A DNA stretch of 64,000 nucleotides from Zopfochytrium polystomum. Its lineage: Eukaryota > Chytridiomycota > Chytridiomycetes > Chytridiales > Chytridiaceae. Positions 1-10,570 of this stretch are shown piece by piece (the first letter of the stretch is position 1; the number at the start of each line of letters is the position of its first letter). Below the pieces are notes generated by a model. That model worked only from the letters and a program-made list of their open reading frames with translations. It was not told the DNA's origin and searched no databases. The DNA is taken from assembly GCA_025765615.1 (NCBI GenBank), contig JAIVFJ010000045.1, positions 309,986 to 373,985 on the forward strand. Direction: 5' to 3'. The position numbers and the translations under genes are program-made.

Positions 1-568
1 AAAACAGCCAGTACAAGGCAACCACGACGGACCCCAAGGTCGCCCAGTGGTACGGCCGCAAGAACGGTCTCGTCAAAATCGACCCGAGCAAGATCCCGAA
101 CATGCACGAGAGCGTCGACATGCTCAAGCGCGCGGAGGCCACGAAAAACGGGTATGACAGAAGGAACAAGGTTCGCGCGGCGTCCAACGAGCATGCTGTG
201 CTTATCAAGGGTAGCATCCCGAACGCCGCATGCACAATCGAGGTGAGAAGACGGTCGGCCGGCCAATCCCACCCACGGCTTGCCAATACCCCTCTCCCAA
301 CACTCCGGCCCCCACCCTTTCACTATCCACAGTCGCCCTCACGACTCGTAGGGCACCAATCAACCTCCACTTCTCTCATTGACTTTTGTTTTTATTGCCC
401 TAGCCGTGCAAAGTGCTCAAACCGTTCAGCCGCGGAGCTAGGAAGACCGAAAAAGCCGTCGCTGCGGCTGCCGCTGCGGGCGGGGCGTCCACCAGCGGGG
501 CGTCGACCAGCGCGGGCAGCGGTGCGAAGGGCAAGGCGAAGGCCGCCGAGTCAAAGAAGAACAAGTAA
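1..568 (+). CDS. ADP-ribosyltransferase-like secreted protein, copy 1 (5' end outside window)
   Basis: Partial gene: the reading frame is already open at base 3. Exon 1 runs to 242 and exon 2 from 404 to the TAA at 566-568. The intron 243-403 has GTGAGA at the donor and TAG at the acceptor, phase 0. The visible part matches copy 2 at 9131-9921 almost residue for residue, including the KATTTD segment, the EHAV...GSIP segment, and a Lys/Ala/Ser-rich tail ending in KKNK. Signal peptide and the YRAL segment lie beyond the left edge. The family call rests on a layout like that of R-S-E class ADP-ribosyltransferases: an Arg in a YRA-type strand, a later S/T-T-T segment, and a Glu shortly before an Ile-Pro turn. 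This is pattern recognition, not a search result. No frameshift is seen in this portion. Confidence 0.55.
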
Positions 569-900
569 TCGTGGTGTTGAGTGTGCGCTTGGTCCTTCTC
601 TGGTGAATTTCCTTTGTGCGGAAGTTTTGGAGGCTTTTATTCTTGTTTGGTCATGTAAACGATGGACTCTTTATTTGCCTGTGAAACATGGTCATTCCTA
701 CCGACCGCAGCCTTCCCACTTTCTGCAACGTTTTGCATATTCACTTTCTCTTTTGATTCGTTTCCGTTTTCGTTTTACATCAAATAAACCCCGATCACAG
801 TTGTGACCCATTGCCGAAAAATTCTTTCCGGCCTTACTGACTGCAATAAGTATAAAAGGGTGGTGCAAACGGATCGTAATCGTCGAATCAGTCGTCATCG
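1..900 (+). repeat. Segmental duplication, left copy (partner about 9381-10270)
   Basis: From base 1 the sequence matches the segment starting at 9381 with few differences. The match covers the ADP-ribosyltransferase-like exons and intron, the 3' flank beginning atcgtggtgttgagtgtgcg, and several hundred bases downstream. Similarity in the non-coding flank argues for a recent duplication rather than selection on protein alone. Confidence 0.8.
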
Positions 901-989
901 CGCTGAATGTCTGTGTCTGCTGCCAATATGATCGGGACGTGCGGTTTTGTCGTTCTACTTTTTCTCAATTTTCACGTCAGTTGCTTGCT

Positions 990-1330
990 TCTGCAGAGGC
1001 TCGCCAGCAGCCGCCACACCAGCCACTGCAGCCGCACAGTCAACAGCGTCTGCACGTGAGAGTCGGCCTACCACCTTACAACAAAACTTTTCCCCCAGAT
1101 GCCAAAAAAAATTAGTTTTGCCTCCCCTCCTTCCTGCAATATGACGTCCTGCTTCAAATTCAATATTTCTCACTTCACCCCCCATTGGAAGCAAAAATCC
1201 AGGAGCTACCAGGTGCGAGAAGACGAGTCAGGAGAAACAGAACACGTTTGCTGATAATCGAGGTTTTGAGTGTGCGTTTGGTACTGTCTGGTGAATTTAT
1301 GCAAGTTTTGGAGCCGTCTGGAGCTTTTTC
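990..1330 (+). pseudogene. Relic A: decayed N-terminal part of the type II membrane protein plus remnant of an ADP-ribosyltransferase-like 3' flank
   Basis: Bases 990-1215 resemble 1740-1975 of copy B: a Gln/Pro-rich stretch, the RVGLPPYNKTFP motif, and a Lys/Leu/Pro-rich stretch before the splice site. Here the frame is broken and no transmembrane segment follows. Bases 1255-1330 (gttttgagtgtgcgtttggt onward) resemble the 3' flank of the ADP-ribosyltransferase-like genes at 570-640 and 9925-9990. The stretch is therefore a scar of an earlier copy of the same gene pair. Confidence 0.6.
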
Positions 1331-1486
1331 GTTTGTGGCGAAGTGATGGAGGAGCTGTCTTCGTCGGTGGGAAAGAGACGGGACAGGCAGAGAGCCGAGG
1401 ACGACAACCTGACCGAAACGGGATTTTTTCTAATCGAAACCATTTTCATTTCAATTTTCTCGAGGAACGGTGCTGTCTTGCCGGTG

Positions 1487-1487
1487 A

Positions 1488-1518
<31 letters not shown>

Positions 1519-3276
1519 CACCTCACCCCGATCCTTGCCGCCGCTCCAGTCCCCGGCGGTCCCTACCGCTGCACGAGGTGCAACCCCACCGCCACCAACG
1601 CCTGCTGCGCAAGGATCGGCCGTGCTGCTTTCGCCGCCACCACCCCAAACTTCCTCCCACTATACAGATGCCCATCCGTCTCTTTCCAGGATCCGCAGAT
1701 CGGCGTCCCCTCTGCTTGCTGCAGCAGACCGGCAGGCGCGCCAGCAGCCGCCCCAGCCGCCGCAGCAGCCGCAGAGCCAACAGCGTCTGCAGCGGACATC
1801 CGGCGTGCGAGTCGGCCTTCCACCGTGCAACAAAACTTTTCCCATTTATACAAAAAAGGATTTGCCTCCCCTCCTCCTTGCAAGTACGAGCTCCTGTTTC
1901 AAATAATCAGTGATTCTCACCTCGCCCCACCATGGCAAACGACAATCCAGGAGCTCCGTGGCACGAGAAGGGCTGGTTCACCGTGACCGTCCTTGTGTTC
2001 GCCGTCGCTGGTGTCTGTGTTGCGTTTGTCGTGCTCGTCTGGAAAATAAAACAGCCGTTACCCGCCACCAGCGCCGGCTGAAAGATCCGTTGAAGTCACT
2101 CCAGTGTTGCAGCTGAACCATACATCAAGTTTTTGGACGTTTCTCACGGACATCGGTACTCGCGCTGTGCACCAGCTTCTCTTCAATGACACTCTCGACA
2201 GAAACAATGAGAGCACCGCCACTATTCGGGTCGTTGATTTGAGCAGGCTCGCAGTGCAAGTCACAAACACATCGTTCAGTTCGGCGCTCAGCACAATCAA
2301 TGGCTGCCCCCGACTGACCATTGATATGTTCATCGTCGGCGATCTTCTTGTGCAATGGCTCAGAGATGGGTCCATGGACAGGCGCATGGTCGTGTGCAAC
2401 ATGTCCCTCGCCATCCCCGACGCGTCGCGCTCGATTCAGTACATCCCGAGCCCCAATTTCCCCAGCAAAACCACTGGACCCTATCGCTGCGATGCGATCG
2501 TTTCCGGAGAACCAGACATCCACCAGCGTCACCATCTTTGCAATTGACAACGTGGCCCTCGCGCTTCTGCAGTTCACCTTCCTCACAGACTCTCTCAAAC
2601 TCACCTTGGTCGACACGTTCACCACCGCGCTCCCCGCCACGCAGCCGGACGGCGACTTGGCGATCGTGCTCCCGCCCCGCTCAGCCACAGCCACACCACC
2701 AATCTAGTGTCCGTCGCCTGGTACGGCGAGCCCCGCCTGCTCATCGAGACGTTCGCGTTTGTTCCAGGGACGGGCCGCATAACGACCCAGCCGACATACA
2801 CGACCTATACCGGCAACGCCTCGCTCTACTACGGCATCAACAACTTTGCCCTCGTCCCGCCGAACCTGTACCTCTTCTCCGGCCCGCGCCGCGGCATCAT
2901 CGTCCTGCCGCTGTCGCAAGTCCCCGTAAACACCCCCGCCGTCGACTATACCAGCTGGCCCTCTGCCGCCCACCTCGACGGCGCCAGCAAGCTCCAATCG
3001 GCCCTCCCGCGCGACGTCGTCGACGGACGGCTGTGGCTCTCTCCCGCTTCCCGACTCGTCGTCATGTTCAAGGGGGATGGCGACTACTACCGGTTGGCCG
3101 TGTTTGAGCCGACGCCCGACAAGCTGGGGTCGCTGAACCTGACGCTCAACCAGCCGCTGGGCGTCGCGGTCGGCCCCGACGTGGGCTGGAGCGATATGTT
3201 GGACCAATGGAACGGCGTATGGGCGCTGCACGAGAATTATGGACTTTGGCCGAGCTTGTTTTCGGCGGTGTACTAG
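1487..3276 (+). pseudogene. Type II membrane protein with large ectodomain, copy B (three frameshifts)
   Basis: Homologue of the intact gene at 12189-14001. Exon 1 (1487-1883) starts with a poly-Thr run encoded by an ACG repeat. It continues with a Pro/Gln-rich cytoplasmic tail that ends with RVGLPPCNKTFPIYTKKDL. Intron 1884-1950. Exon 2 encodes APWHEKGW, one transmembrane helix and the ectodomain, ending at 3276. The frame breaks near 2061 (+1), near 2480 (+1) and near 2690 (+2 or -1). Otherwise the ectodomain aligns throughout with the intact copy (VAWYGEP against VVWYSLP, and both end SVVY or SAVY). Either a young pseudogene or an intact gene with sequence errors. Function unknown. Confidence 0.65.
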
Positions 3277-3835
3277 GGGTTGAGCATTTCTGCGTGTTAA
3301 TGGGGAGACGGTTTGGCTCTCGATACTTCTAGCCGGCCACAAGGATCCACAACACTCTCACGGGCTGAAATAGCACATAGTCAGGACCGGCTAGAAACAG
3401 CAGCTTTTTTTTTTATTCTTTTCATCGTGCATGTTTAATAAGGCTTGTACTTTTCCCTCACATAATCGATCTCTTTCGTTGTTCTGTTGACGGATTTGAT
3501 CGCGCAGCGCCCTCGTGCTTTCTTCTCTCAGCAGTTAAAGTTGTTTCAGCTTGCTTGTTACGGCAGACGCACTCTTCGAGGGTCATGGCATACCCCATCT
3601 TTGCAAACAGTCCACTCTGAGTGAGTGAGTGGAAGGAGTGAATGAAGTGGGGATGTGTGTTACTGTGGAAGAAATGGAAAAACTCGATTGTTTGATTTGG
3701 TTCCCATGCCACAGACCGACATCTGAATTTTCCGCCACAAGTTTGCATTGCTGGCTTCGCCAGGGACAGAGACAAGCCAGACACATCAACTGTCTGTCTC
3801 CTGTCTCCTCGGTCCACTTCTTCCAACCTTGCTTG
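3277..3835. other. No gene recognised; 3' flank of copy B
   Basis: Contains a poly-T tract near 3405-3418 and no ORF with recognisable similarity. Confidence 0.5.
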
Positions 3836-4029
3836 GTCTCGGCGCTGATGGAATTCGCGCCAAATGCACCGTGGATGGGTCCTCCACTGCCGATATCTTC
3901 GTTGATTTTGAGGTGAACGTTCTTTTGCCCAATGTGAAAGAGAGCGAGAATCTTATCATGGACAATGCGAGCATCCACCACGATGACACTGTGGGCCGCA
4001 GCTCTGGATCCCCAGCTACCATTTTTTGA
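3836..4029 (+). pseudogene. Tc1/mariner-type transposase fragment (DDE domain)
   Basis: One frame encodes GADGI...CTVDGSSTADIFVDF followed by LLPNV and LIMDNASIHHDD. This is the typical middle of an IS630/Tc1/mariner DDE transposase: a strand with TADIF-DF, then the second catalytic Asp in MDNASIHHD. The rest of the domain, including the last acidic residue near a P-YSPDLNPIE-type motif, is absent, and the frame stops at 4029. It is an isolated fragment, not an active element. No terminal inverted repeats were noticed. Confidence 0.6.
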
Positions 4030-4189
4030 TTTGTTCTTACTAGGAGTTTGTGGTTTTTGGCTCCCGCAAATTCGCCATTTTGATCCGTTTTGAGATTGTT
4101 CCAGCAATTGCTTCTGCGGTTGCAACAAGCAATCCCTCTTCCGATCGCTTTGCGAGCGCCATTGTGAACCGACCATGCATCTTGCTCTA

Positions 4190-4620
4190 GCGACTGCTGT
4201 CAGTACGATGCCACCACTGCTGATGCCATCCAACAGTGCCTCGCCAACTGCTTGCACAGCGAGCCCAATCGCCACTGCTGCGATGGATCCTGTGATCTCC
4301 CCTGCGATCTCCCCTGCGCCTGCAATTGCGATCACACCATCATCACCGCAGCCATTAAATAGCAGTCCTCAGCCCTCAGAGAGCTCACAATGGACACTCG
4401 CATACTGCAGATCTCCCCACCACCGTTGATGCCATTCAACATTGCAGCACTGATCGCAAGGACAGCAAGCCTAATCACCACTGCTGTGATCGCACCATCA
4501 TTTCCTCCCCAACCACTGCCACCAAATAGCAGCACTCAGCCTGCAGAGAGCACAATGGACTCCACCATCCTGCAGATCTTCGCACTGCCACTGAAGCCAT
4601 CCAACAGCACATCAACCCAT
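4190..4620. repeat. Imperfect tandem repeat, units about 170-200 bp
   Basis: Three imperfect units share the core ctgcagatct followed by a C/A-rich stretch and tgatgccatccaaca or close variants, near 4200, 4405 and 4570. They give overlapping but unconvincing ORFs on both strands. Confidence 0.5.
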
Positions 4621-4824
4621 CGCCATGCTGCAGGGTTTGGAAACAAATTCACACACATATTAGACCATACAAAAAGTGGCAAAATCGCTGCATTGCCGCC
4701 AGCTCAACTTGCAAGTTATGTTGGTGCTGGACTCTGTGACAGAGTTCGCCCATTAATTCGACAAGCTGGCAATTTGTTTGATAGAGCGTATCCTGTTTTT
4801 TTGGGCCAAGTCTTGGAGTACCAG

Positions 4825-5138
4825 TGTCAGGAACATGGCAGGACAAGGCAAGGCAAGGCAGAGAAGGAACTGAGAGGAGTGATGATTGTATTGGAAACAA
4901 TAATTCACTTGAGGGATGGGACAGGTCCCCCCATCCCCCTTTTATACCTCTTGAGAGTCTTCCTTGTCAAGACTCAAAGAAAGTTCCAGAAAGAGCAATT
5001 AGTAATACAATGATACCAATGATACCAATGACAACAAGACAAGTCAGGAAAACAAAGAAGGTTCCAGAAGGTTCCACAAGGTTCCATGAAGGAATGTTCT
5101 AGAAGGTTCCAGAGGTTTCCAGAGGGTGATTCATAACA
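4825..5138 (-). mobile_element. Solo LTR, minus orientation, with 5-bp target-site duplication
   Basis: On the minus strand this 314-bp segment starts TGTTATGAATCACCC and ends TTCCTGACA, so it has TG...CA termini. It carries a TATA motif (tttata on the plus strand near 4940). The five bases on either side, 4820-4824 and 5139-5143, are both ACCAG, a perfect target-site duplication. No internal retrotransposon coding region is attached, so it is a solo LTR left by LTR-LTR recombination. Confidence 0.85.
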
Positions 5139-5320
5139 ACCAGAAGGAAAAACCAGGTGAGTTTTTGCAAGTTCGCTTTTTTTTTTGTTATGGAACTTAT
5201 GTTTGCTTTTCCCAATAAGCATGACCCTCCTTGATGTTGCTGTAAAACTCAATGAATTCTTTCAGTCTGAGAGACTTGATCAGTCTGTGTGGAAGTATTG
5301 CTTCAACTCGCTACCTTTAG

Positions 5321-5627
5321 TGTTATGAATCACCCTCTGGGAACCTCTGGAACCTTCTAGAACATTCCTTCATGGAACCTTGTGGAACCTTCTGGAACCT
5401 TCTTTGCTTTCCTGACTTGTCTTGTTGTCATTGGTATCATTGGTATCATTGTATTACTAATTGCTCCTTCTGGAACTTTCTTTGAGTCTTGACAAGGAAG
5501 ACTCTCAAAAGGTATAAAAGGGGATGGGGGACCTGTCCCATCCCTCAAGTGAATTATTGTTTCCAATACAATCATCACTCCTCTCAGTTCCTTGTCTGCC
5601 TTGTCCTGTCCTGCCATGTTCCTGACA
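5321..5627 (+). mobile_element. Solo LTR of the same family, plus orientation
   Basis: About 307 bp, inverted relative to the LTR at 4825-5138 and closely similar over its length: same TGTTATGAATCACCC start, TATAAAAG at 5513-5520, and TTCCTGACA end. Flanks are TTTAG on the left and TTTGG on the right, a near-match consistent with an older or mutated target-site duplication. Its converging partner lies 182 bp to the left, so together they form a large inverted repeat with a short loop. Confidence 0.8.
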
Positions 5628-7230
5628 TTTGGGGTAGCTGAAAATGTTGATTCATCCCATAATCGATATTTCATTGCTGTGTGGCTTGCTGTTGAGGAGG
5701 TGCTCCAATTTATGGGGGGTCAATCATGAAGCTAGGAGTGAACAGTCAGCTCTCTCAGCTCACTGCTGCAGAGGAACCTATGTACCACACTGGAATATTC
5801 CTCAAGTTTATGAGTGCAGCCCTGCATCAGCTGGATGAAATGAAAGACGCTGTGGAGGTCATTGTTTTCACCTCGTGAGAAACCATTGGAAGAGGAACAG
5901 CTCTTTGCTTTATTGGGTAAGGCTGCCTGTTCACAGAGTTTTTGCGCACTGATTTGGAATGCAGGAGTGTAATGTCTTTCATAACACATTCCTAATGGTT
6001 GATAGATTCTGTTCTGTCGCAGAAGTCAGTTGGAGATTTTCCTGGCCACCTGCTTGCTTTCTGCCATTCTGACATCTTTTGGGGCAAAATTGAATGATGG
6101 CCATCTGATCAGAATACTGTCTAAGAAGGAATCAATCAGTTCTTTCTCCAACTTATTTCAAATGTGGAAAGGACTGATGACAATCAGGCACCTGCTGCTG
6201 CAGCACCTTTGCCGGGTGAGTGGTTGTTTTCACTGAAGAAACTTGAAGATGCTACTGTAGTTGTTGGAAGACTCTGCTGGTCCTACCAAGGCTGATTCTC
6301 AATTCCCTGATTCTATGAAGGCTGATGATAGCACTGCTGCCCCATCTGCTGATTCTGCACTGGCTGGCTCATCAATGGCAAACGCACCTTCTCAAATTGC
6401 CAGTTCCACTGCCAGCTCAACTGGTGGTGCTTCAAGTTCACTGGACTCTGGACCCTCAACTCCAACTGCTTCATTGGACGCAACTGCTGAGGCTTGGCCT
6501 AAACAAGCAGCTGTGGCAGCAGCAGAAGCTGCCTGGAAAGCGGCACAGACATTCCCAAGAATCTATTTTGCGTATTGTTCAGAGGAACTTTCATTATGCA
6601 CAGGTGGTCTTTATATTCCTCGTTGCGCAAAACCACTTCCAATGAGCTGCTTAGAGCGCCTATTCTATGGTAGTTTGAACCCTGAATTGTCAAAGACCTG
6701 TGGAGCTGACATCAAAGATTCTGTCAATCATTCGAGAAGTCTATTCAGTCACAAACATACCAAACGCGTGGAAGAATGTTACTTTCATCAACTATCTGAG
6801 GTTCCTATTCAACAGAATAAGTCAAATGTTTGTGCAATCTTTTCAGCAGTAAGCCCTCTGAACTATTTTTCCCTGCCTCTTACTAACATTGATGGGCCAT
6901 GGCGCCAAGTTTAATTGCATGCTTCTAATGAGTGGATGTCAGCCAATTTACTCGACCCTGGTGATGATTTTGTGTGCCTCCAGGGATACACCAGCTGTTT
7001 ATCTCCATCCCAGGTTTTGGATTCTTTTCCCAATGAAGTATTTTTTCGGATGATAGAAACCATCGTATGGAGAAAGGTAAGTTTCTGTATACATTCACAA
7101 AACCTCGCTAGTTTTTGGGCAAAATCTCAGACCTTAATCTATTTACAACATTGAAAAGGTGTTTGCAAGAGGAGGACAACTTAGCAAGCTCCAACAAGAA
7201 GCAAAGGTCTGAACCTGAAGATGAAGCTTA
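5628..7230 (+). other. Lower-GC region with fragmentary open frames, unassigned
   Basis: Composition is more AT-rich than the neighbouring genes. The longest frame, 6261-6914, encodes a Ser/Ala/Thr-rich low-complexity stretch (residues about 10-95) followed by a Cys/Leu-rich part of no family I recognise. Near 6700-6850 another frame reads well (around NAWKNVTFINYLRF). This suggests a broken or intron-containing gene, possibly from a mobile element. No motif supports a function. Confidence 0.3.
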
Positions 7231-9058
7231 GTGCGGAAAGCACCAGGAAAAAAAATTGTGTTTGAAAGAATGTGAGAAATAGTTCAAAAGATTATCATTA
7301 AGTGACATTCTGCTCCCAAAAAAAATAATAATTAAAAAGTCCTTGTCAGACACACAGGAAAAGCACAGTTTCCGTTGCGCCACGGTTTTCTCTACATATT
7401 TTCTTTTTCGGTGACTAACGGAGACTGCCCAACTGCCTAGGGATGGGGTGCCTAACAGGCCGCACCCCAAGCCCACCTAATTTATTATTTATTTTTGGCA
7501 CTTGTACACACACGCATAGGAGTGGGGGGACTTAGAGCATTTGTGGTGGATGCTCCAAGTCAGGGGGGTTGACTTGTCAATTTTCTCTCTCTCTGTTTTT
7601 GGGCCATTTCTCTTTTTCCTTTTTTCTTCAATCTGATTTCTGTCCTTTGGCACCAATACAGAGTCCCTTCAAATCCATCTGGCTCAGCCCGCCAGCGACT
7701 GTGTGACATTGCCGGCTCTGTGTTGGAGTGAGGATCCCAGTGCTCACCCACTGCGACGACGGTGTTGTTGTCCTCAACCTTCCTGTCCCATGAGGGTGTT
7801 GGGGGCAGCACATAGCGCCGCCACTGACACCTGAGAGCTAGATCTACCAGTTCCTGCCTCAGACCTATTGTTGTGAGAGTGAGATGTGTGAGTATGAGTT
7901 TGATGCGATGAAGGCTGTTGTTCAAGTGATCGCACCAACTCAGCCCAGCAGGGTGTGTGTACGATTGCAGGTGTTTCTGCATGCGAGTTCCCTGCTGGCG
8001 ACCTTCTGAACCCTACATAGTCAACTCCCTTCTTTCTCTCCCCCTTGTCATTGTCAACAACAAGGGCTCCTGCAGCACCATCTGCGACAAGGGTGCTAGG
8101 TCGCACCCTGTCCATCCCATCACTATTAACCACTCCTGTTGCATTTGAGATTAGGTTCCTGTGATAAAAACCGCTGTGTCCCTCTTCCCTCTCTTTATTC
8201 TGCAGTTGTGTTGCACCCTTGGGAGCGCCCTTCTGTTTCCCCTCGCACTGGCCCTCAGCCACGCAAGTAATCAGTGCTCCCACACAGATCCTTCAGTGGA
8301 TTGTCCCTCTGAATGTTCATTCTTTGTGTTTGAGGCCCCTGTTAAACAGATCAGTAGGGATACTTAATGGACAAGGCAAGTAGTAGGGTTGAAACACCCC
8401 CAAGACAACAGCCCAATAAAATTATTTTTAGCCTATTTTTTGCTTTCCTTCACTCTTGGTTCCGGATCCCAGGGTCAAAGGAGTGAGTATAGTCTCACAT
8501 ATTTTGCTAAAAAATGGTAGCTACAGATCTGTTTCTGATTCAAAATGGTAGCGATGTGACCAGCCATGGTGCGAAACATCAGCAGGACGGGGCCCGTTGT
8601 CGTTCTCAAACTAAGTCTGTCAGTGATTGCCAAAAACGGCAGAGACAAACTTACAATGCGGTTGGCCCAGACTTTGAGCATTATATCGTCGCAACGCAAC
8701 TCTACGTGTCACGTCATTCCTCCGAACCACACCAGTTTCCGTTGCGTATTGATTGCGTAACTGCTCTATTGCCCTCGGTAGAGCCTGTCGAGGTGCAGGT
8801 GGAATATCGTGAGCTGGAGCTGGCCAGGTGTGTGATCTGCGGCGTCTCATCTGTTTAGAATAGCTGAAACATCTGTAGGACGCGGCCTGAGGCCATTTTT
8901 TTGACCAGGGAGAGAGACCGCTCCGGACTGAGGGCGAGACGAAGCAGCGAGCACAATTGGGCAGGCCGCGTCAGACTACACTACCATTAATCCCGAACGC
9001 GTAATCGCTGTCCAGCGGAATTGTCAGGTGTCTTCCATGTGCTCAGCCATCAGGCAAA
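7231..9058. other. No gene recognised; transposon-rich island continues
   Basis: Several short overlapping ORFs on the minus strand (7560-8283) have biased composition and no recognisable motif. A pyrimidine tract lies near 7580-7630. I see no terminal repeats or catalytic motifs. Confidence 0.4.
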
Positions 9059-9130
9059 GTGAAAATGCCGCCAAAACTACTGAAGAAAAGAAAAAAAAAA
9101 AAAATTAAAGAAGAACAAACGCAACAAACA

Positions 9131-9921
9131 ATGCCCCGTTCCACCCGACGCCCGCCCGCGAGCAGCGCACAACGGATGCTTCGCCTCGAGCTCGTTTCTC
9201 TCCTCGTCCTTGCCCTCACCCTCGTTGTCGCAGTCGGCACAGTAGCTCGGCCAGCCCCGCCCCTCTACCGCGCCTTGTCCAAGCAGGACGCGGCCAACCT
9301 CATCGCGGGCAAGGACCTCGTCCCGACGAACCCCAACGCCAAGATCACGCCTGAAGAGCACATGACCAACTGGAACTGGAAAAACAGCCAGTACAAGGCC
9401 ACCACAACGGACCCCAAGGTCGCCCAGTGGTACGGCCGCAAGAACGGTCTCGTCAAAATCGACCCGAGCAAGATTCCAAACATGCACGAGAGCATTGACA
9501 TCCTCAAGCGCGCGGAGGGCACGAAAAACGTGGATGAGAGAAGAGACAATGTTCGCAGGGCGTCCACCGAGCATGCTGTGATTTTCAAGGGTAGCATCCC
9601 GAACGTCGCGTGCACAATCGAGGTGAGAAGACAGTCCTACCCCTCTGCAAACACTCCGGCCCCCACACTTTCACTATCCACAGTCGCCCCGACGACTCGT
9701 AGGGCACCAATCTACCTCCACTTCTCTCATTGACTTTTTGTTTTTTCTTGCCGTAGCCGTGCACCGTGTTCAAACCGCTCAGCCGCGGAGCAAGGAAGAC
9801 GGAAAGGGCCGTCGATGCGGCTGCCGCTAAGCGCGGGGCGTCGACGAGCGGGGCGTCGACCAGCGCGGGCGGCGGTGCGAAGAGCAAGGCGAAGGCCTCC
9901 GAGTCAAAGAAGAACAAGTAA
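9131..9921 (+). CDS. ADP-ribosyltransferase-like secreted protein, copy 2
   Basis: Two exons, 9131-9622 and 9757-9921, joined in phase 0 by an intron with GTGAGA and TAG ends; 218 aa. An in-frame ATG at 9059 adds a poly-Lys leader and is less likely. The ATG at 9176 would start exactly at the signal peptide. Residues about 16-36 form a hydrophobic signal peptide. The mature part begins with PPLYRAL (candidate NAD-binding Arg), then QYKATTTD (the S/T-T-T segment), then EHAVIFKGSIP (Glu before an Ile-Pro turn). The C-terminus is a low-complexity Ala/Ser/Gly/Lys tail. Such secreted fungal proteins would modify a target protein or nucleic acid using NAD+, but activity is unproven. The Glu sits two residues earlier than in copy 3, so this copy may be inactive or divergent. 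Confidence 0.6.
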
Positions 9922-10270
9922 TCGTGGTGTTGAGTGTGCGTTTGGTCCTTCTCTGGTGAATTTCATTTTGTGCGGAAGTTTTGGAAGGCTTCTATTCTTG
10001 TTTGGTTATGTAAACGATGGACTCTTTGTTTGCCTGTGAAACATGGTCATTCCTACTGACCGCAGCCTTCCCACTTTCTGCAACGTTTTGCATATTCACT
10101 TTCTCTTTTCATTCGTTTCCGTTTTCTTTTTACATCAAAGAACCCCAGATTGCAGTTTTGACTCTTCGTTGAAAAACTCTTACCGACCGTAGCGACTGCA
10201 TAGTTGACTTTGAGGAGAAGCCCGTGACAAAAGGGCGGTGCAATCGGATGGTCATCGCCAAATCAGTCAT
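9381..10270 (+). repeat. Segmental duplication, right copy (partner 1-900)
   Basis: Matches the left edge of the window across exon, intron and 3' flank. The match decays after about 10200. Confidence 0.8.
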
Positions 10271-10274
10271 CATT

Positions 10275-10570
10275 GCGCGCGCGCCAGCAGCCGCCGCAAC
10301 AGTGAACAGCGTCCGCAGCTACTAGTCGCCTACCGCCTTATAACAAAACTTTTCCCACAGATACCCAAATAGATTTGCCGCCCGTCCTCATTGCAATTAC
10401 GACCTCCTGTTTTAAATTCAATGTTTCTTTCTCACTTCGCTCCACTGTTGGAAACAAAAATCCAATAGCTCCGTGGTGGGAGAACGGCTGATTCATTTTG
10501 ACTCTGCGTGCACGGAGAGCGACGACAGGGGAAATAGAAGTCGATTGCTGAAAATCGAGGTGTTGAGTGC
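10275..10570 (+). pseudogene. Relic C: decayed N-terminal part of the type II membrane protein
   Basis: Resembles 1740-1975 of copy B and relic A: cagcagccgcc, the YRLPPYNKTFP-like motif, a TQIDLPP stretch, then a remnant of APWHEKG written with stops. Bases 10555-10572 again resemble the ADP-ribosyltransferase-like 3' flank. No complete frame remains. Confidence 0.6.

Noticed and set aside
1297..1521. Poly-Val ORF on the minus strand near the (ACG)n run
   Set aside because: Product of the trinucleotide repeat in exon 1 of copy B.
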